64,000 bases of DNA, taken from assembly GCF_030409945.1 (NCBI RefSeq), contig NZ_JAUFQV010000001.1:40303-104302 (forward strand), given 5' to 3'. This stretch comes from Vibrio tapetis subsp. quintayensis. Lineage in GTDB: Bacteria > Pseudomonadota > Gammaproteobacteria > Enterobacterales > Vibrionaceae. The position numbers and the translations under genes are program-made. Positions 35,736-45,395 of this stretch are shown piece after piece. Position 1 is the first letter of the stretch; the number at the start of each line of letters is the position of its first letter. The notes beneath the pieces were generated by a model, which worked only from the letters and a program-made list of their open reading frames with translations, did no database searches and was not told where the DNA came from.

Positions 35736-36644
35736 TTAAGGCGCATCATCTATTGGTACCGCCATGTAGTGCTTTGAATCCAGCTTCAACCACTCTGGTA
35801 ACACCGTACCAATAGATATAGAAGACCAAGTTCCCGATAAAATACCAATGAACATCGCCGTAGCAAACGCCGATAACGCATCGCCTCCAAGTAACCAAAG
35901 TGACCCAACCGTTATCAGAGTCGTGCCAGATGTCACCATCGTACGAGAGAACGTCGCGAGCACCGCGTTGTCATTGTTCACTTCAATGCTTGTGTTGGGC
36001 TTTGAGACCAATAGCTCACGGATTCTATCGGCAATGATGATTGAATCATTCAGTGAGTAGCCCAGTATCGCCAATATCGCAGCGAACACTGTTAGGTTGA
36101 ATTCCATTTGAGTGGCCGCAAAAAATCCCAACACCAGTACCACATCATGGAGCAATGCCACTAGCGAACCGCACGCTAATCGCCATTCAAAGCGGATACA
36201 CAAATAACCCAAAATGCACAGCATGCAAATAAGCATCGCAAGACCACCTTGGTCAATTAAATCCTGCCCTACTTGCGCACCTACAATGCTATTACTGATG
36301 ACCTTTACATCCGATGACACCACTTGAAGTTGCTGCTCAATTTGTTGTGGTTGCACATCGCTAGATGTTGGATAACGTAAGATCCAACGTCCGTCTTGCC
36401 CGCCCTTAGTCACGGTGACAGAATGTTCCGAAATCGTATTCAGTTGTTCACTGATTTGATTGCTGCTTATCGTTGAATTTAGTTGAACCTCTGTCACCAC
36501 ACCGCCAGTAAAATCCAAGCCTAAGTTGATGCCACGCAGCCCAATAAACACAACCGATGCAAGCATCAAGGCCAGTGAAAGCCAGCTGGTAATGTAGCGA
36601 ATTTTACGGATGTTATTTTTCATTGCACTTTTAATTGAAGTCAT
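35736..36644 (-). CDS. secF: Protein translocase subunit SecF (second copy type)
   Basis: RND-like inner-membrane protein of 302 residues with six helices. The first is followed by GLRGINLGLDFTGGVVTEV; later helices contain GYSLNDSIIIADRIRE. With SecD it uses proton motive force to pull proteins through SecYEG. It lies 5 bases after secD. Vibrio commonly carry two secDF pairs, one per chromosome, and this is probably the chromosome II pair. Confidence 0.92.
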   Translation of the reverse strand: MTSIKSAMKNNIRKIRYITSWLSLALMLASVVFIGLRGINLGLDFTGGVVTEVQLNSTISSNQISEQLNTISEHSVTVTKGGQDGRWILRYPTSSDVQPQQIEQQLQVVSSDVKVISNSIVGAQVGQDLIDQGGLAMLICMLCILGYLCIRFEWRLACGSLVALLHDVVLVLGFFAATQMEFNLTVFAAILAILGYSLNDSIIIADRIRELLVSKPNTSIEVNNDNAVLATFSRTMVTSGTTLITVGSLWLLGGDALSAFATAMFIGILSGTWSSISIGTVLPEWLKLDSKHYMAVPIDDAP

Positions 36645-36649
36645 AGCAG

Positions 36650-38557
36650 TTACACCCTTACGTCGCGACGGGCATCTCTACCCCAAATTAGATTGATGAT
36701 GGATCGAGAAGCGAAAATGCCCGTGAACATGCTGGTTAACAAACCAAGCCCTAACGTCAACGCAAACCCTTGTATGGGGCCATTCCCCATTGAATACAGA
36801 ACAACGGCCGTTATCATGGTTGTTATATTTGCATCCATAATGGTACTCAATGCACTGTCAAAGCCAGAGTCGATAGACTGGGCAAAGCTGCGCCCTTCTG
36901 CCATTTTGTCTTTTATCCGCTCAAAAATAAGCACGTTAGTGTCTACCGCCATACCAACGGTCAACACTAACCCTGCAATGCCAGGTAACGTCAACACCGC
37001 TCCTGGTACTAAAGCAATCAACCCAAGTAGGCATAACATGTTGGCAAGTAACGCAATGTTTGCAACCCAGCCTAAACGGCGATACCAAAACGCCATAAAG
37101 GTTAAAGTAAGGCCCAAACCCAACGCCAATGCCGCAAAGCCATTACTGATGTTTTCAGCACCCAGTGACGCACCAATCGTACGCTCTTCTACGATAGTCA
37201 CCGGAGCCGTTAATGACCCAGCCCTTAGCAATAGTGCCAATTGTTGAGACTCTTCAACGGAACCTGAACCCGTAATTCTAAACTGCGTGCCCAGTTGAGA
37301 CTGAATGGTCGCAACACTGATCACTTTATCAAAGCGAGCGCTACCGCCTTTCGCATCCACTTTGTATTCTCGGTACACGGTCGCCATTGGCTTACCGATG
37401 TGTTTACCCGAAAAGTCACTCATGATTTTGCCACCAGCATGATCCAGTGAAATATTCACCTGCCCTCTGCCCATTTCATCTCGGCTGGCTCGCGCATCCA
37501 CAATGTGCTCACCGGTTATGACTGGGGTTTTATTTAGCTTCACAGGAAGGCCATTGCCATCTAACACGGTAATGTCACGAATAGAACGAGGGTCAGATTC
37601 AGACTTCGCTTCATGGAACGCCAAGCTCGCCGTAGCGCCAATTACTTGTTTCGCTTGTGCTGGGTCTTGAACGCCCGGTAGTTCAATACGAATACTGTGT
37701 TCACCTTGTCTTTGAACCAATGCTTCTGTAATGCCTAACTCTTCAATACGATCACGCATGATTTTCAGGTTTTGTTGAAGCGTTAGCAGGGTAAACTCTT
37801 GAACTTCTTTCGGATCGGGGGTCACCGACAAAGACGAGCCGCTGTGCTTTATTACCCAGTTTGGGTAACTCGTGCTAATGAATTTACGTAAACCACTTAA
37901 GTTGCTGCTATCACGCGTATCCACTTGAATGCCATCGTTACCAGAGGCCTTAACCACAACACCACGTAATCGGTCATATCTCACTTGCTGTTTAAGCTCG
38001 TCGACAATACTGTCGCGCTTTTCAGAAAATGCTTGGTTGATATCCACATCCAAAAGAAATTGCACACCGCCACGTAAGTCCAACCCAAGTTTTATCGGTT
38101 CAAAGCCCATGTTTTGCATCCAGCTTGGTGCGACAGACACATAAGAAAAGGTGATTTGATCGTCCTTTTCTAAAGAGTCCGATAACAAGCCGCGAGCAAC
38201 ACTTTGATCGTTCTCAGATTCAAAAACAATGGTCGAATTTTCTCCTGCCGTAGTAATGCTGGTTGGCTCGATATCATGTGCTTTTAGAAGCGCTGCTGTT
38301 TGTTTAACGGTTGGTACAGTTTGGTCGTAACGGATCTGAATCGCAGGTTTATCACCATACCAAGTTGGAATCGCACTTAGCGTAAGTAACACAATAGTGA
38401 CAAGCAAAACGGCGTATTTCCACGGAGCAAAGTAATTCATTCTTTTCACACCGGTGCCATTGCGGCCCAGCGTTTTAGAGACACGAGATTGAGACCTGCT
38501 TTTTGAAGCTTTTCTTTCTTTAGACTGCTTTATTGAAGACTGTTTTTTCGAAGACAT
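36650..38557 (-). CDS. secD: Protein translocase subunit SecD (second copy type)
   Basis: About 635 residues from ATG 38557 (MSSKKQSSIKQSKERK), with GAGAGGGG upstream. A Ser/Lys-rich cytoplasmic tail of about 45 residues precedes the first helix, an unusual extension. Then come the large P1 region (GLDLRGGVQFLLDVD, RIELPGVQDPAQAKQVIG) and five C-terminal helices with AVDTNVLIFERIKDKM. It pairs with secF immediately downstream. Confidence 0.92.
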   Translation of the reverse strand: MSSKKQSSIKQSKERKASKSRSQSRVSKTLGRNGTGVKRMNYFAPWKYAVLLVTIVLLTLSAIPTWYGDKPAIQIRYDQTVPTVKQTAALLKAHDIEPTSITTAGENSTIVFESENDQSVARGLLSDSLEKDDQITFSYVSVAPSWMQNMGFEPIKLGLDLRGGVQFLLDVDINQAFSEKRDSIVDELKQQVRYDRLRGVVVKASGNDGIQVDTRDSSNLSGLRKFISTSYPNWVIKHSGSSLSVTPDPKEVQEFTLLTLQQNLKIMRDRIEELGITEALVQRQGEHSIRIELPGVQDPAQAKQVIGATASLAFHEAKSESDPRSIRDITVLDGNGLPVKLNKTPVITGEHIVDARASRDEMGRGQVNISLDHAGGKIMSDFSGKHIGKPMATVYREYKVDAKGGSARFDKVISVATIQSQLGTQFRITGSGSVEESQQLALLLRAGSLTAPVTIVEERTIGASLGAENISNGFAALALGLGLTLTFMAFWYRRLGWVANIALLANMLCLLGLIALVPGAVLTLPGIAGLVLTVGMAVDTNVLIFERIKDKMAEGRSFAQSIDSGFDSALSTIMDANITTMITAVVLYSMGNGPIQGFALTLGLGLLTSMFTGIFASRSIINLIWGRDARRDVRV

Positions 38558-38648
38558 AGTAACCCCTCTCGACTTAATGGAAGCCAAGATAAATCGCGCA
38601 TAACTGCGCACTAATTCAAATTAAATAGATTTTTAAGCGGGATGTTGT

Positions 38649-39197
38649 CTAGGGGTGAGCGTTAAGGTGGACATAAAGCGCGTTGCTTTCTTTCCAACCA
38701 GACAAGCGGTAGCGTGATGAGATGCTCGCTTGATAATTAAATGGGTTAATCTGAGGCGTGATGTAAAAACTAGCGGCCACAGTGGCAACCGGCGCAGAGA
38801 AATCATCAACCACTTCAAAATTAGGCTCATGATTGTACAAACATTCAAATTCCGTTGCGCCTAGCTGACCACGGAAAATCGCAGCTAGCCGAGTTGGCGA
38901 TTCAGTCTGTTGAGTCTGATTGTTTAACGGGCCATTTTTTGACTGTGTATTAAGGAGACCTACTTGGCACTGCCCCGTAAAGTCATCAGGAAACTCCCCT
39001 ACGAGGATATTCTGTGTGGCATGCTCGTTGTCAAAGTCATCAACAACTGAATGTACAGAAGCAAGCTCTGCCTCATTCACTGCTAGTCCATAGCTTGAAA
39101 TGCTCGCATACGAATTACTTGCAGGTACCGCAAAAACACTCACACTAAATAGCGCAAGAGTTAACAGCAGAGTCCTAACAAAATACGAACGAAACAT
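38649..39197 (-). CDS. Secreted hypothetical protein
   Basis: About 182 residues from ATG 39197 (MFRSYFVRTLLLTLALF), with a clear signal peptide ending near VFAVP. The mature part has two Cys (QCQVG, FECLY) that may form a disulfide, and beta-rich segments towards the C-terminus (RYRLSGWKESNALYVHL). No family was recognised. It lies 91 bases upstream of secD on the same strand and may share transcription. Confidence 0.65.
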   Translation of the reverse strand: MFRSYFVRTLLLTLALFSVSVFAVPASNSYASISSYGLAVNEAELASVHSVVDDFDNEHATQNILVGEFPDDFTGQCQVGLLNTQSKNGPLNNQTQQTESPTRLAAIFRGQLGATEFECLYNHEPNFEVVDDFSAPVATVAASFYITPQINPFNYQASISSRYRLSGWKESNALYVHLNAHP

Positions 39198-39351
39198 ACA
39201 AACCACATAAAGGGTTAAACAGGCTTGAATAATATTCCTGCGTTATCCATTGCACAACTAAAAAGATATAAAAACTAACAATCGGCGTTGAGCCAAACGG
39301 TTGCCAAAACGATTCATACACAAAACAATAAAACTCGTCTGTCAATAGACG

Positions 39352-39380
39352 AAAAAAGCTGACTTAATAAAGTCAGCTTT
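39352..39380 (-). terminator. Terminator of the U32-family gene
   Basis: AAAGCTGACT (39355-39364) pairs with AGTCAGCTTT (39371-39380) around a 6-base loop. The six A residues at 39352-39357 give the T-run when read on the minus strand. It lies 48 bases after the U32 gene stop. Confidence 0.9.
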
Positions 39381-39428
39381 CGTATTGGTATTGAGTGCTA
39401 GATGCCCACAATGTAGGCCTAACAGGTG

Positions 39429-41684
39429 TTACAAGCCTTGGACGTACTGGGCGTTTGTGCGCACCGCGACTAGGCTATCAAGTTGTTGTTGCGATCCTTC
39501 AACACCATTAACTAAGCCCTCAAAGTGCTTAATCAATTCAACTTTGTCTTGTACTTCTTTCGAGCCTGCACCGATGTTCGTCAGATCAATAAAGAACTCA
39601 TCAAACAAACCAGAGAAGTCACTCACTGCATCATGGTTCAAGAATTGCTCATGGTTATAAATGCTTGGGTAGCCGCCCTTTTGTTTGTCTACCGCGAAAG
39701 AAATGCCTTTCACATTAGTAATCGTGGTCGCTTTCTCACACTTCAACATACAACCGGCTTCGATACTTGGCTTGTTACAACCCACGGTTCTTTGGAAGAA
39801 ACATTGACGACTGGTCATCATTAAAATTGGGTGGTAAATACTGTAGAACAGTTTGAAGTTCTCAGGTCGGCGAATGTGGCGAATTTGCCCTTTGTTGATT
39901 TCATTAGAAATAAACGCACCCGCACAATTCAGCTCTTCTTTTAATGTAACTAACGCATGAGAGTTAGTGGTGTTCATGAATGGCCCAGCAACCCATTCGA
40001 TACCCATCTCAAACGCTTTGTATGCAATACCGGTGTTATTAGTCACGATGCGCGTAGGCTTCACTTCTTCTAATACACGAACCGCTTCATCGTAATCCTT
40101 ACCAATTAATACCGCTGGGAACCAAGGAATAAGGCGCGGGTTTTCGTTAAGAATATCGATGTACTTATTACAGCGCTTCTTAAAGCTTTCAGGTAACTTG
40201 AAGTACACATCGGCCTTTGTTACATCACACAGGTGCAGATCTTCCACATCAGCAATCAACATAGAAAGCGTTGGGGTTTCATTCACTTTAGGGTGCTGAG
40301 GTAATGCCGGTACTTCTGCGTGCTTAATGACTTGTACTGAGCCATTCAAGATGAATTCGATTTCGTCTTTTAGTGCCGAAACTTCTTTTAATGGGATAGC
40401 AAGCCCTGCATCCAGCGGCTCAAAATCGTATCCTTTCAATTCATGAACGGCACTCTTAATTGACTTAAAGCGCTTTTCCAACAACTCTTGCGTAATCGCT
40501 TTCTCGCCAGCTACCGACAAAATTGACGGAGACTGAACCGTGAAGGTTTTCGCATCCGAAATAACAGACACGACAAATGGCTGGCCAAGTTTGGCACTAA
40601 ACGACAACGTGATCGGTGTTTTACGGATATCAAGGAATTCGATCTTATCGCGCATTTCCGCGCCTATCTCATTCTTAGACGTGTATAGGTTGTCTGTCAC
40701 TTCTTGGATTTGAACCACAGAAATCGATTGATTTTCAGATGCAGCTTTATCTACTGCGTAGTTCACACTGTTATCGCGAGGGTTATCAATGAACATGTCT
40801 TTCGTTAAATTACCTTTAAGGAAAGAGTTCGTGAAATCTCGGTTAAACACCTTGTGCAGGTTGGAATCATCTTCGATCAACAAGCCACTTTCAACAAAGC
40901 TGTCGATCTGCTTACGCCACGTATCGACCACGGTATAAACGTAGTGCGCGCCTTTAATACGACCTTCTACCTTTAACGAGTCTACTTTGGCGTCGACCAA
41001 TTCTGGTAAATCGTAATACGCAGAATTATCTTTTAGGTTCAGTGGGTACTTGTTACCGGCATCTGTGATTTCATATTCATCACGACATGCTTGGCTACAA
41101 CGGCCACGGTTTCCTGAATTACCCACACTCACTGAACTTGAGTAACATTGTCCAGAAAACGCAATACACAACGCACCATGCACAAACACTTCCGTTAATA
41201 CATCGTGATCGTGTGCGACTTCTGTCAGCATTTTGATTTCTGGTAAATTCAGCTCACGAGACAAGTTAACACGCGTTGCGCCAATCTTAGATAAGAACTT
41301 AATCTGGCCTTCATTGTGCGTCGTAAGTTGCGTAGAAGCGTGCACGTCCAGTGATGGGAAATGCTTTCTAACTAGGTCAAACAAACCCAGATCTTGAACA
41401 ATAATGCCATCAAGCTTGGTGTTAACCAGTTGGTTTAACAACTTAGTGATGCTTTTAATTTCGTGCTCAAGCAGAACCACGTTTAAGGTTAAGAACACTT
41501 CACAACCGTATTCATGAGCAAGACGGATCACACCATTCAATTCATCCAACGTTAAATTGGACGCTCTGTTACGAGCATTGAACGTGTTTAACCCACAATA
41601 AATCGCATTTGCACCTGCAACGATCGCCGCTTTAATGGCTTCTACATCGCCGCCTGGGGCCAATAACTCTATTTTTCTGCTCAT
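39429..41684 (-). CDS. rlhA: U32-family protein, probable 23S rRNA hydroxylation protein RlhA
   Basis: About 751 residues from ATG 41684 (MSRKIELLAPGG). The U32 barrel spans about 1-300 with ELLAPGGDVEAIKAAIVAGANAIYCG. The Cys cluster region follows as FSGQCYSSSVSVGNSGNRGRCSQACRDEY, and the collagenase-like C-terminal domain has FFQRTVGCNKPSIEAGCMLKCEKATT. RlhA (YdcP) helps form 5-hydroxycytidine in 23S rRNA. This protein is longer than E. coli RlhA (about 650), so assignment within U32 is likely but not certain. Confidence 0.8.
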   Translation of the reverse strand: MSRKIELLAPGGDVEAIKAAIVAGANAIYCGLNTFNARNRASNLTLDELNGVIRLAHEYGCEVFLTLNVVLLEHEIKSITKLLNQLVNTKLDGIIVQDLGLFDLVRKHFPSLDVHASTQLTTHNEGQIKFLSKIGATRVNLSRELNLPEIKMLTEVAHDHDVLTEVFVHGALCIAFSGQCYSSSVSVGNSGNRGRCSQACRDEYEITDAGNKYPLNLKDNSAYYDLPELVDAKVDSLKVEGRIKGAHYVYTVVDTWRKQIDSFVESGLLIEDDSNLHKVFNRDFTNSFLKGNLTKDMFIDNPRDNSVNYAVDKAASENQSISVVQIQEVTDNLYTSKNEIGAEMRDKIEFLDIRKTPITLSFSAKLGQPFVVSVISDAKTFTVQSPSILSVAGEKAITQELLEKRFKSIKSAVHELKGYDFEPLDAGLAIPLKEVSALKDEIEFILNGSVQVIKHAEVPALPQHPKVNETPTLSMLIADVEDLHLCDVTKADVYFKLPESFKKRCNKYIDILNENPRLIPWFPAVLIGKDYDEAVRVLEEVKPTRIVTNNTGIAYKAFEMGIEWVAGPFMNTTNSHALVTLKEELNCAGAFISNEINKGQIRHIRRPENFKLFYSIYHPILMMTSRQCFFQRTVGCNKPSIEAGCMLKCEKATTITNVKGISFAVDKQKGGYPSIYNHEQFLNHDAVSDFSGLFDEFFIDLTNIGAGSKEVQDKVELIKHFEGLVNGVEGSQQQLDSLVAVRTNAQYVQGL

Positions 41685-41886
41685 GTTGAAACCGCTCACT
41701 TACTAGACTTATAATTTTTTTGAGCGCGTATTCTAACGACATCGTCTATCCATTACCACACATCTAGCTTTTATTGACCTGAATCAATTTAACAATCACC
41801 AAAATAGAGTTTGAAATTAGAGGCGTAGCGTTAAAATTTAGTTAAAATGAATACATCTCAACATCGCCAACTCAAAAAGAGAGCCC

Positions 41887-42555
41887 ATGTCGCTACCCAC
41901 TTTGTATTCTTTACGCCGCTGTCCTTATGCGATGCGAGCGCGAATGGGGCTAATTTTAGCTAACCAACCTGTTATGTTGCGCGACATCGTTACGCGTAAT
42001 AAGCCACCAGAGCTCATCGAAGCGAATCCAAAAGGCACAGTGCCGATTATCGTGCTAGATCACTCAACGTCCACCGAGACAGACCCAACCGTCATCGCGG
42101 AAAGCTTGGACATTATGCTTTGGGCCCTTAAGCAAAATGACCCACATGATGTACTAGGCAATAGCCAAGTGGATCTTGCAAAGGAAATTTTAGAGCTAAT
42201 AAAGCTAAACGACACTCAGTTCATCCCAATGCTAGAACAATACCGAGCGTCTTATCGCTACCATAATGACGATCTAGAGGATCGGCGCTTACAGTGTTTA
42301 ACCTTAGTTGCCCCTTTAGAAGCAAGGTTGACGAAACATAAGTTTTTGTTCGGAGATAATCCAAGTCTAGCGGACTATGCACTTATGCCTTTTATTAGCC
42401 AATTTGCCCGAGTAGAAAAGAAATGGTTTGTTCAGTCTGAATACGTCAACATCGCACAATGGCTAAAGGCGCATTACGAAAGCGCCCTATACACCAAAAT
42501 TATGAGGCAATATCCGCAATGGATTGAAAGCGGAGAAGAGTTTTTATTTGACTAG
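41887..42555 (+). CDS. Glutathione S-transferase
   Basis: GST of 222 residues. The thioredoxin-like domain (1-85) starts TLYSLRRCPYAMRAR, with the active-site-type Cys-Pro, and has the cis-Pro segment GTVPIIV. The helical C-terminal domain contains PSLADYALMPFISQF. It uses glutathione to detoxify or reduce substrates; the Cys suggests an omega-like thiol-transfer type. It stands alone between convergent genes. Confidence 0.88.
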   Translation: MSLPTLYSLRRCPYAMRARMGLILANQPVMLRDIVTRNKPPELIEANPKGTVPIIVLDHSTSTETDPTVIAESLDIMLWALKQNDPHDVLGNSQVDLAKEILELIKLNDTQFIPMLEQYRASYRYHNDDLEDRRLQCLTLVAPLEARLTKHKFLFGDNPSLADYALMPFISQFARVEKKWFVQSEYVNIAQWLKAHYESALYTKIMRQYPQWIESGEEFLFD

Positions 42556-42586
42556 CTGCATTTAAGAAACAGTATTACTGAGACCT

Positions 42587-42991
42587 TTAAGCACCTAACA
42601 ATGGCAAATCTTTCACTTTTTGATACGTTAAGCCGAGTGTAATGCAGTGCTTGATGGCTTGCTCCGGTAGCGGTTCAGACAAGTGCAACACAATGGCTCT
42701 GTTACCTTGAAACTCCAGTTCATCAGCATGCAGTTCACGGAACGTATCGACCAATGTCGTCTTGCAATTAAAAAACAGATAATAGTTGCTTGGCGACTTA
42801 AGCTTCCAATCAATACGGATCGGGCTGCCGGATTTCACGCTGTAGCTGGGCTCGCCCCACTTCAGGGTTTCTTCCACTTCGCCGAGTTCAAGCTCAGAAG
42901 CAATGTTCAGAATCAAGGCTCTAAGATCCGACAATTTCTTTCGTACTTCTTCTGGGTATTCGTTAAAGCAACTCGCCACGGTTGGATTCAT
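42587..42991 (-). CDS. DUF1801-domain protein
   Basis: Cytoplasmic protein of 134 residues of the DUF1801/YdhG-like fold. The features are PEEVRKKLSDLRALILNIA near the N-terminus, ETLKWGEPSYSVKSGSPIRIDWK, and the closing LTYQKVKDLPLLGA. Function is not established in the family. It is downstream of a GNAT gene on the same strand. Confidence 0.85.
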   Translation of the reverse strand: MNPTVASCFNEYPEEVRKKLSDLRALILNIASELELGEVEETLKWGEPSYSVKSGSPIRIDWKLKSPSNYYLFFNCKTTLVDTFRELHADELEFQGNRAIVLHLSEPLPEQAIKHCITLGLTYQKVKDLPLLGA

Positions 42992-43048
42992 TCAACACTC
43001 CTTTTCATTACTCCGTTTCAACAAAGCGCATCGGTCAGATACACATTG

Positions 43049-43474
43049 TTACGGCCTAAAGGTCATAGTGTACTCCTGGTGACCGGTATGATCATCCGCT
43101 TGCTCACTTACCACACTAAAGCCCTGTGACAGGTAGAACTGAAAACTCGCGTTGTTTGCTTGATAAACATTTAAAGAAAGCGGTGAACACTGACTTTTTG
43201 CATGACTCAAAAGGAGCTTACCAATTCCTTTACCTTGATTTTCTGGCAACACAAAAATCGCCGCTAAGGTATTTTCGTAGATAGCGTAAAAACCTACTAC
43301 CTGTGAATTCAGTTCATATACATAAGTTGTCGAAGCTGGAATGTAAATATCACGCATGTTATCCACTTGCGCTTCCCAGAACTCAGCCTCGACAAAATCA
43401 TGCGCCTTAATGGATGCACGTAGCCAAATATCTAACACCAAGGAAATGTCGTTTTCGTTGTATTCTCGAATCAT
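43049..43474 (-). CDS. GNAT N-acetyltransferase (YjaB-like)
   Basis: About 141 residues from ATG 43474 (MIREYNENDISLVLDIW). The GNAT fold is clear, with acetyl-CoA loop LPENQGKGIGKLLLSHAK and C-terminal NNASFQFYLSQGF. The frame extends 18 residues upstream but the typical N-terminus begins at this ATG. Substrate unknown. Confidence 0.87.
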   Translation of the reverse strand: MIREYNENDISLVLDIWLRASIKAHDFVEAEFWEAQVDNMRDIYIPASTTYVYELNSQVVGFYAIYENTLAAIFVLPENQGKGIGKLLLSHAKSQCSPLSLNVYQANNASFQFYLSQGFSVVSEQADDHTGHQEYTMTFRP

Positions 43475-43595
43475 TTTGTTATCACTGATTAAAATTGAAG
43501 ACCTATTATGGCTAACAACATTACCCATTAATTGAATATTTGCGACAAAATTCTAACTCTACGTAATGGCCATGATTCTAAGCTTCTATATGAGT

Positions 43596-44213
43596 TTACT
43601 GCTGACGGCTCAATAGCAGATTCGCGCCAGATATCGCTAGAAAGGCAGCGCACGCTCTATTAAAACGTTTTGCCATTTGTGGTTTAGAGAACCACTGTCT
43701 CAAATATATTCCAAAGACAGCATAGATAGAGATGGCTGCCATTTCCAACATTAAAAACGTAATGCCTAATAGGAAGAACTGCTCATTTATATTTGCAGTA
43801 ACGTCTACAAATTGCGGAAGAAAGGCGGTAAATATCAAGATGGCTTTAGGATTGCCAGCCGCTAATACAAACTCCTGTTTAGCTAATGTAAGCCTGTTTT
43901 TCGTGGCACTCATTTCGGAGACAGGACTCACATCCGAGCGCCATAGGTTAAAAGCAATCCACAGTAAATAGGCAGCGCCGACTAACTTAATGGTGAAAAA
44001 CAGGGTTTCGGATGCGTATAGTACAACGGCCAACCCTGAAGCCGCCAAAGTAATCATCATCGAGAATGCGGCAATTCGCCCTAAGCCCGCAATGAAAGCC
44101 GATTTAAACCCATAGCAACGAGCATTATTCATCGACAGAAGGTTATTGGGTCCAGGCGTCATATTTAGAGCAAAACATGCAGGTACAAAGATAAGCAACG
44201 CCCAGATTTCCAT
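43596..44213 (-). CDS. LysE/RhtB-family amino-acid exporter
   Basis: Membrane protein of 205 residues with about six helices. The family signature TPGPNNLLSMNNARCYGFKSAF lies at about 19-40, and GNPKAILIFTAFLPQF follows later. It is probably an exporter of an amino acid or derivative. It begins 10 bases after the TauE/SafE gene, so the two are likely co-transcribed. Confidence 0.9.
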   Translation of the reverse strand: MEIWALLIFVPACFALNMTPGPNNLLSMNNARCYGFKSAFIAGLGRIAAFSMMITLAASGLAVVLYASETLFFTIKLVGAAYLLWIAFNLWRSDVSPVSEMSATKNRLTLAKQEFVLAAGNPKAILIFTAFLPQFVDVTANINEQFFLLGITFLMLEMAAISIYAVFGIYLRQWFSKPQMAKRFNRACAAFLAISGANLLLSRQQ

Positions 44214-44223
44214 AACATTTCCT

Positions 44224-45036
44224 TTAGGTCGTAATCATATTGGTGGCCATAACAAACAATAACACAGCGAATATTCTTTTTATTGTTGAGACAGGCAAAT
44301 GTTGGGTCGATTTAGCTCCCAAGGGCGCGGTGAACCACGAAGTACACACTATACCTAATAGAGCCGGTAAATAGACAAAGCCTGCAAATCCATCTTCTAA
44401 AGCAAAGTGACTGCTCCCAGAACTGATGTAGCCTATCGACCCAAATAATGCGATAACAATACCGCACGCCGACGCACACCCTATTGCTTTTTTCATATCT
44501 AGAGAGAAAAATGTTAACAAAGGCACCAATAGCGCACCACCACCAATACCGATCATGGCAGACAACCCGCCAGTAATTGTCGTAAAAATGGTCAACAGGC
44601 CTTTATTCGGCATTTTACGATCATTTGAGGCTCCTTTCATGAAACTGCTATAAAGCATCTTGCACGCAATAAGCACCACACTCACAGCAAACACTATTCG
44701 AACCACTTTTTCTGGTAGTAGCGCAGCCATAAAGCCACTGATGAGAGCGCCAAAGGCAACACCAGTCATGATCCACGGAGCTAAATCCCAAGGCACATTG
44801 CCATTTTTATGATGAGCGATTGCTGAAGATGTTGAGGTGAACAAAATCGATGCTAATGACGTTGCAATTGCAGCGACCACGACTTGATCCGCAGGCAGCA
44901 CATCAAAATGAAGTAGTATACCGCTCAGCACTGGAACGATAACTAAGCCTCCTCCAATACCGAGCAACCCAGCCAAAAAACCTACGCCACTGCCAAGTAA
45001 CGCACAGTATAGAACCAACAGCATCCATTCACTCAT
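44224..45036 (-). CDS. TauE/SafE-family anion permease
   Basis: Permease of 270 residues with about eight helices in two repeats. Glycine-rich signatures GVGFLAGLLGIGGGLVIVPVLSG (10-32) and GLSAMIGIGGGALLVPLL mark the family, which carries sulfite or other sulfonate/organic anions. It is divergent from the mesX-mesD methionine synthase pair, so a link to sulfur metabolism is reasonable inference. It pairs with the LysE-type gene. Confidence 0.9.
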   Translation of the reverse strand: MSEWMLLVLYCALLGSGVGFLAGLLGIGGGLVIVPVLSGILLHFDVLPADQVVVAAIATSLASILFTSTSSAIAHHKNGNVPWDLAPWIMTGVAFGALISGFMAALLPEKVVRIVFAVSVVLIACKMLYSSFMKGASNDRKMPNKGLLTIFTTITGGLSAMIGIGGGALLVPLLTFFSLDMKKAIGCASACGIVIALFGSIGYISSGSSHFALEDGFAGFVYLPALLGIVCTSWFTAPLGAKSTQHLPVSTIKRIFAVLLFVMATNMITT

Positions 45037-45395
45037 TCTTTATATATCCTTAATATAATTACGTCTATTTGCTGCTTCGATGCAGTCATCTTGAAATCAA
45101 GCGAAATAATATAACTGACACACACCTAAACATACAAACAGAAAAGACCATGAATATTTCTCATGTTGAATGTGAAACAAAACCATTTTAAATAATGCAC
45201 TGAAGCACGTATAAAAACACTATACCTTTAAGAAGAAGCAGTATTTAAACAGATTATTTATTATACGTAGATAATTATAAATAAAGACACGAACAATAAT
45301 CTGAAAATGAAACAGCAACAAATGGAATTGGAATACCTGAAAAATATAAAAAATACATTCAGGATCAGTCTCAACAAATTGGATACCAAATTACT
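45037..45395. promoter_or_regulatory. TauE-mesX divergent intergenic region
   Basis: About 360 AT-rich bases without a credible gene. TGAATATTTCTCA at 45151-45163 is one base off the MetR-type TGAA-N5-TTCA site. TTATTTAT (45254-45261) and ATAAATAA (45277-45284) form an AT-only inverted repeat. No SAM riboswitch-like structure was recognised. Regulator assignment is tentative. Confidence 0.4.

Noticed and set aside
39385..39824. Two plus-strand frames of 90-100 residues opposite the U32 gene
   Set aside because: They are antisense shadows of a clear protein family member and cross its terminator region.
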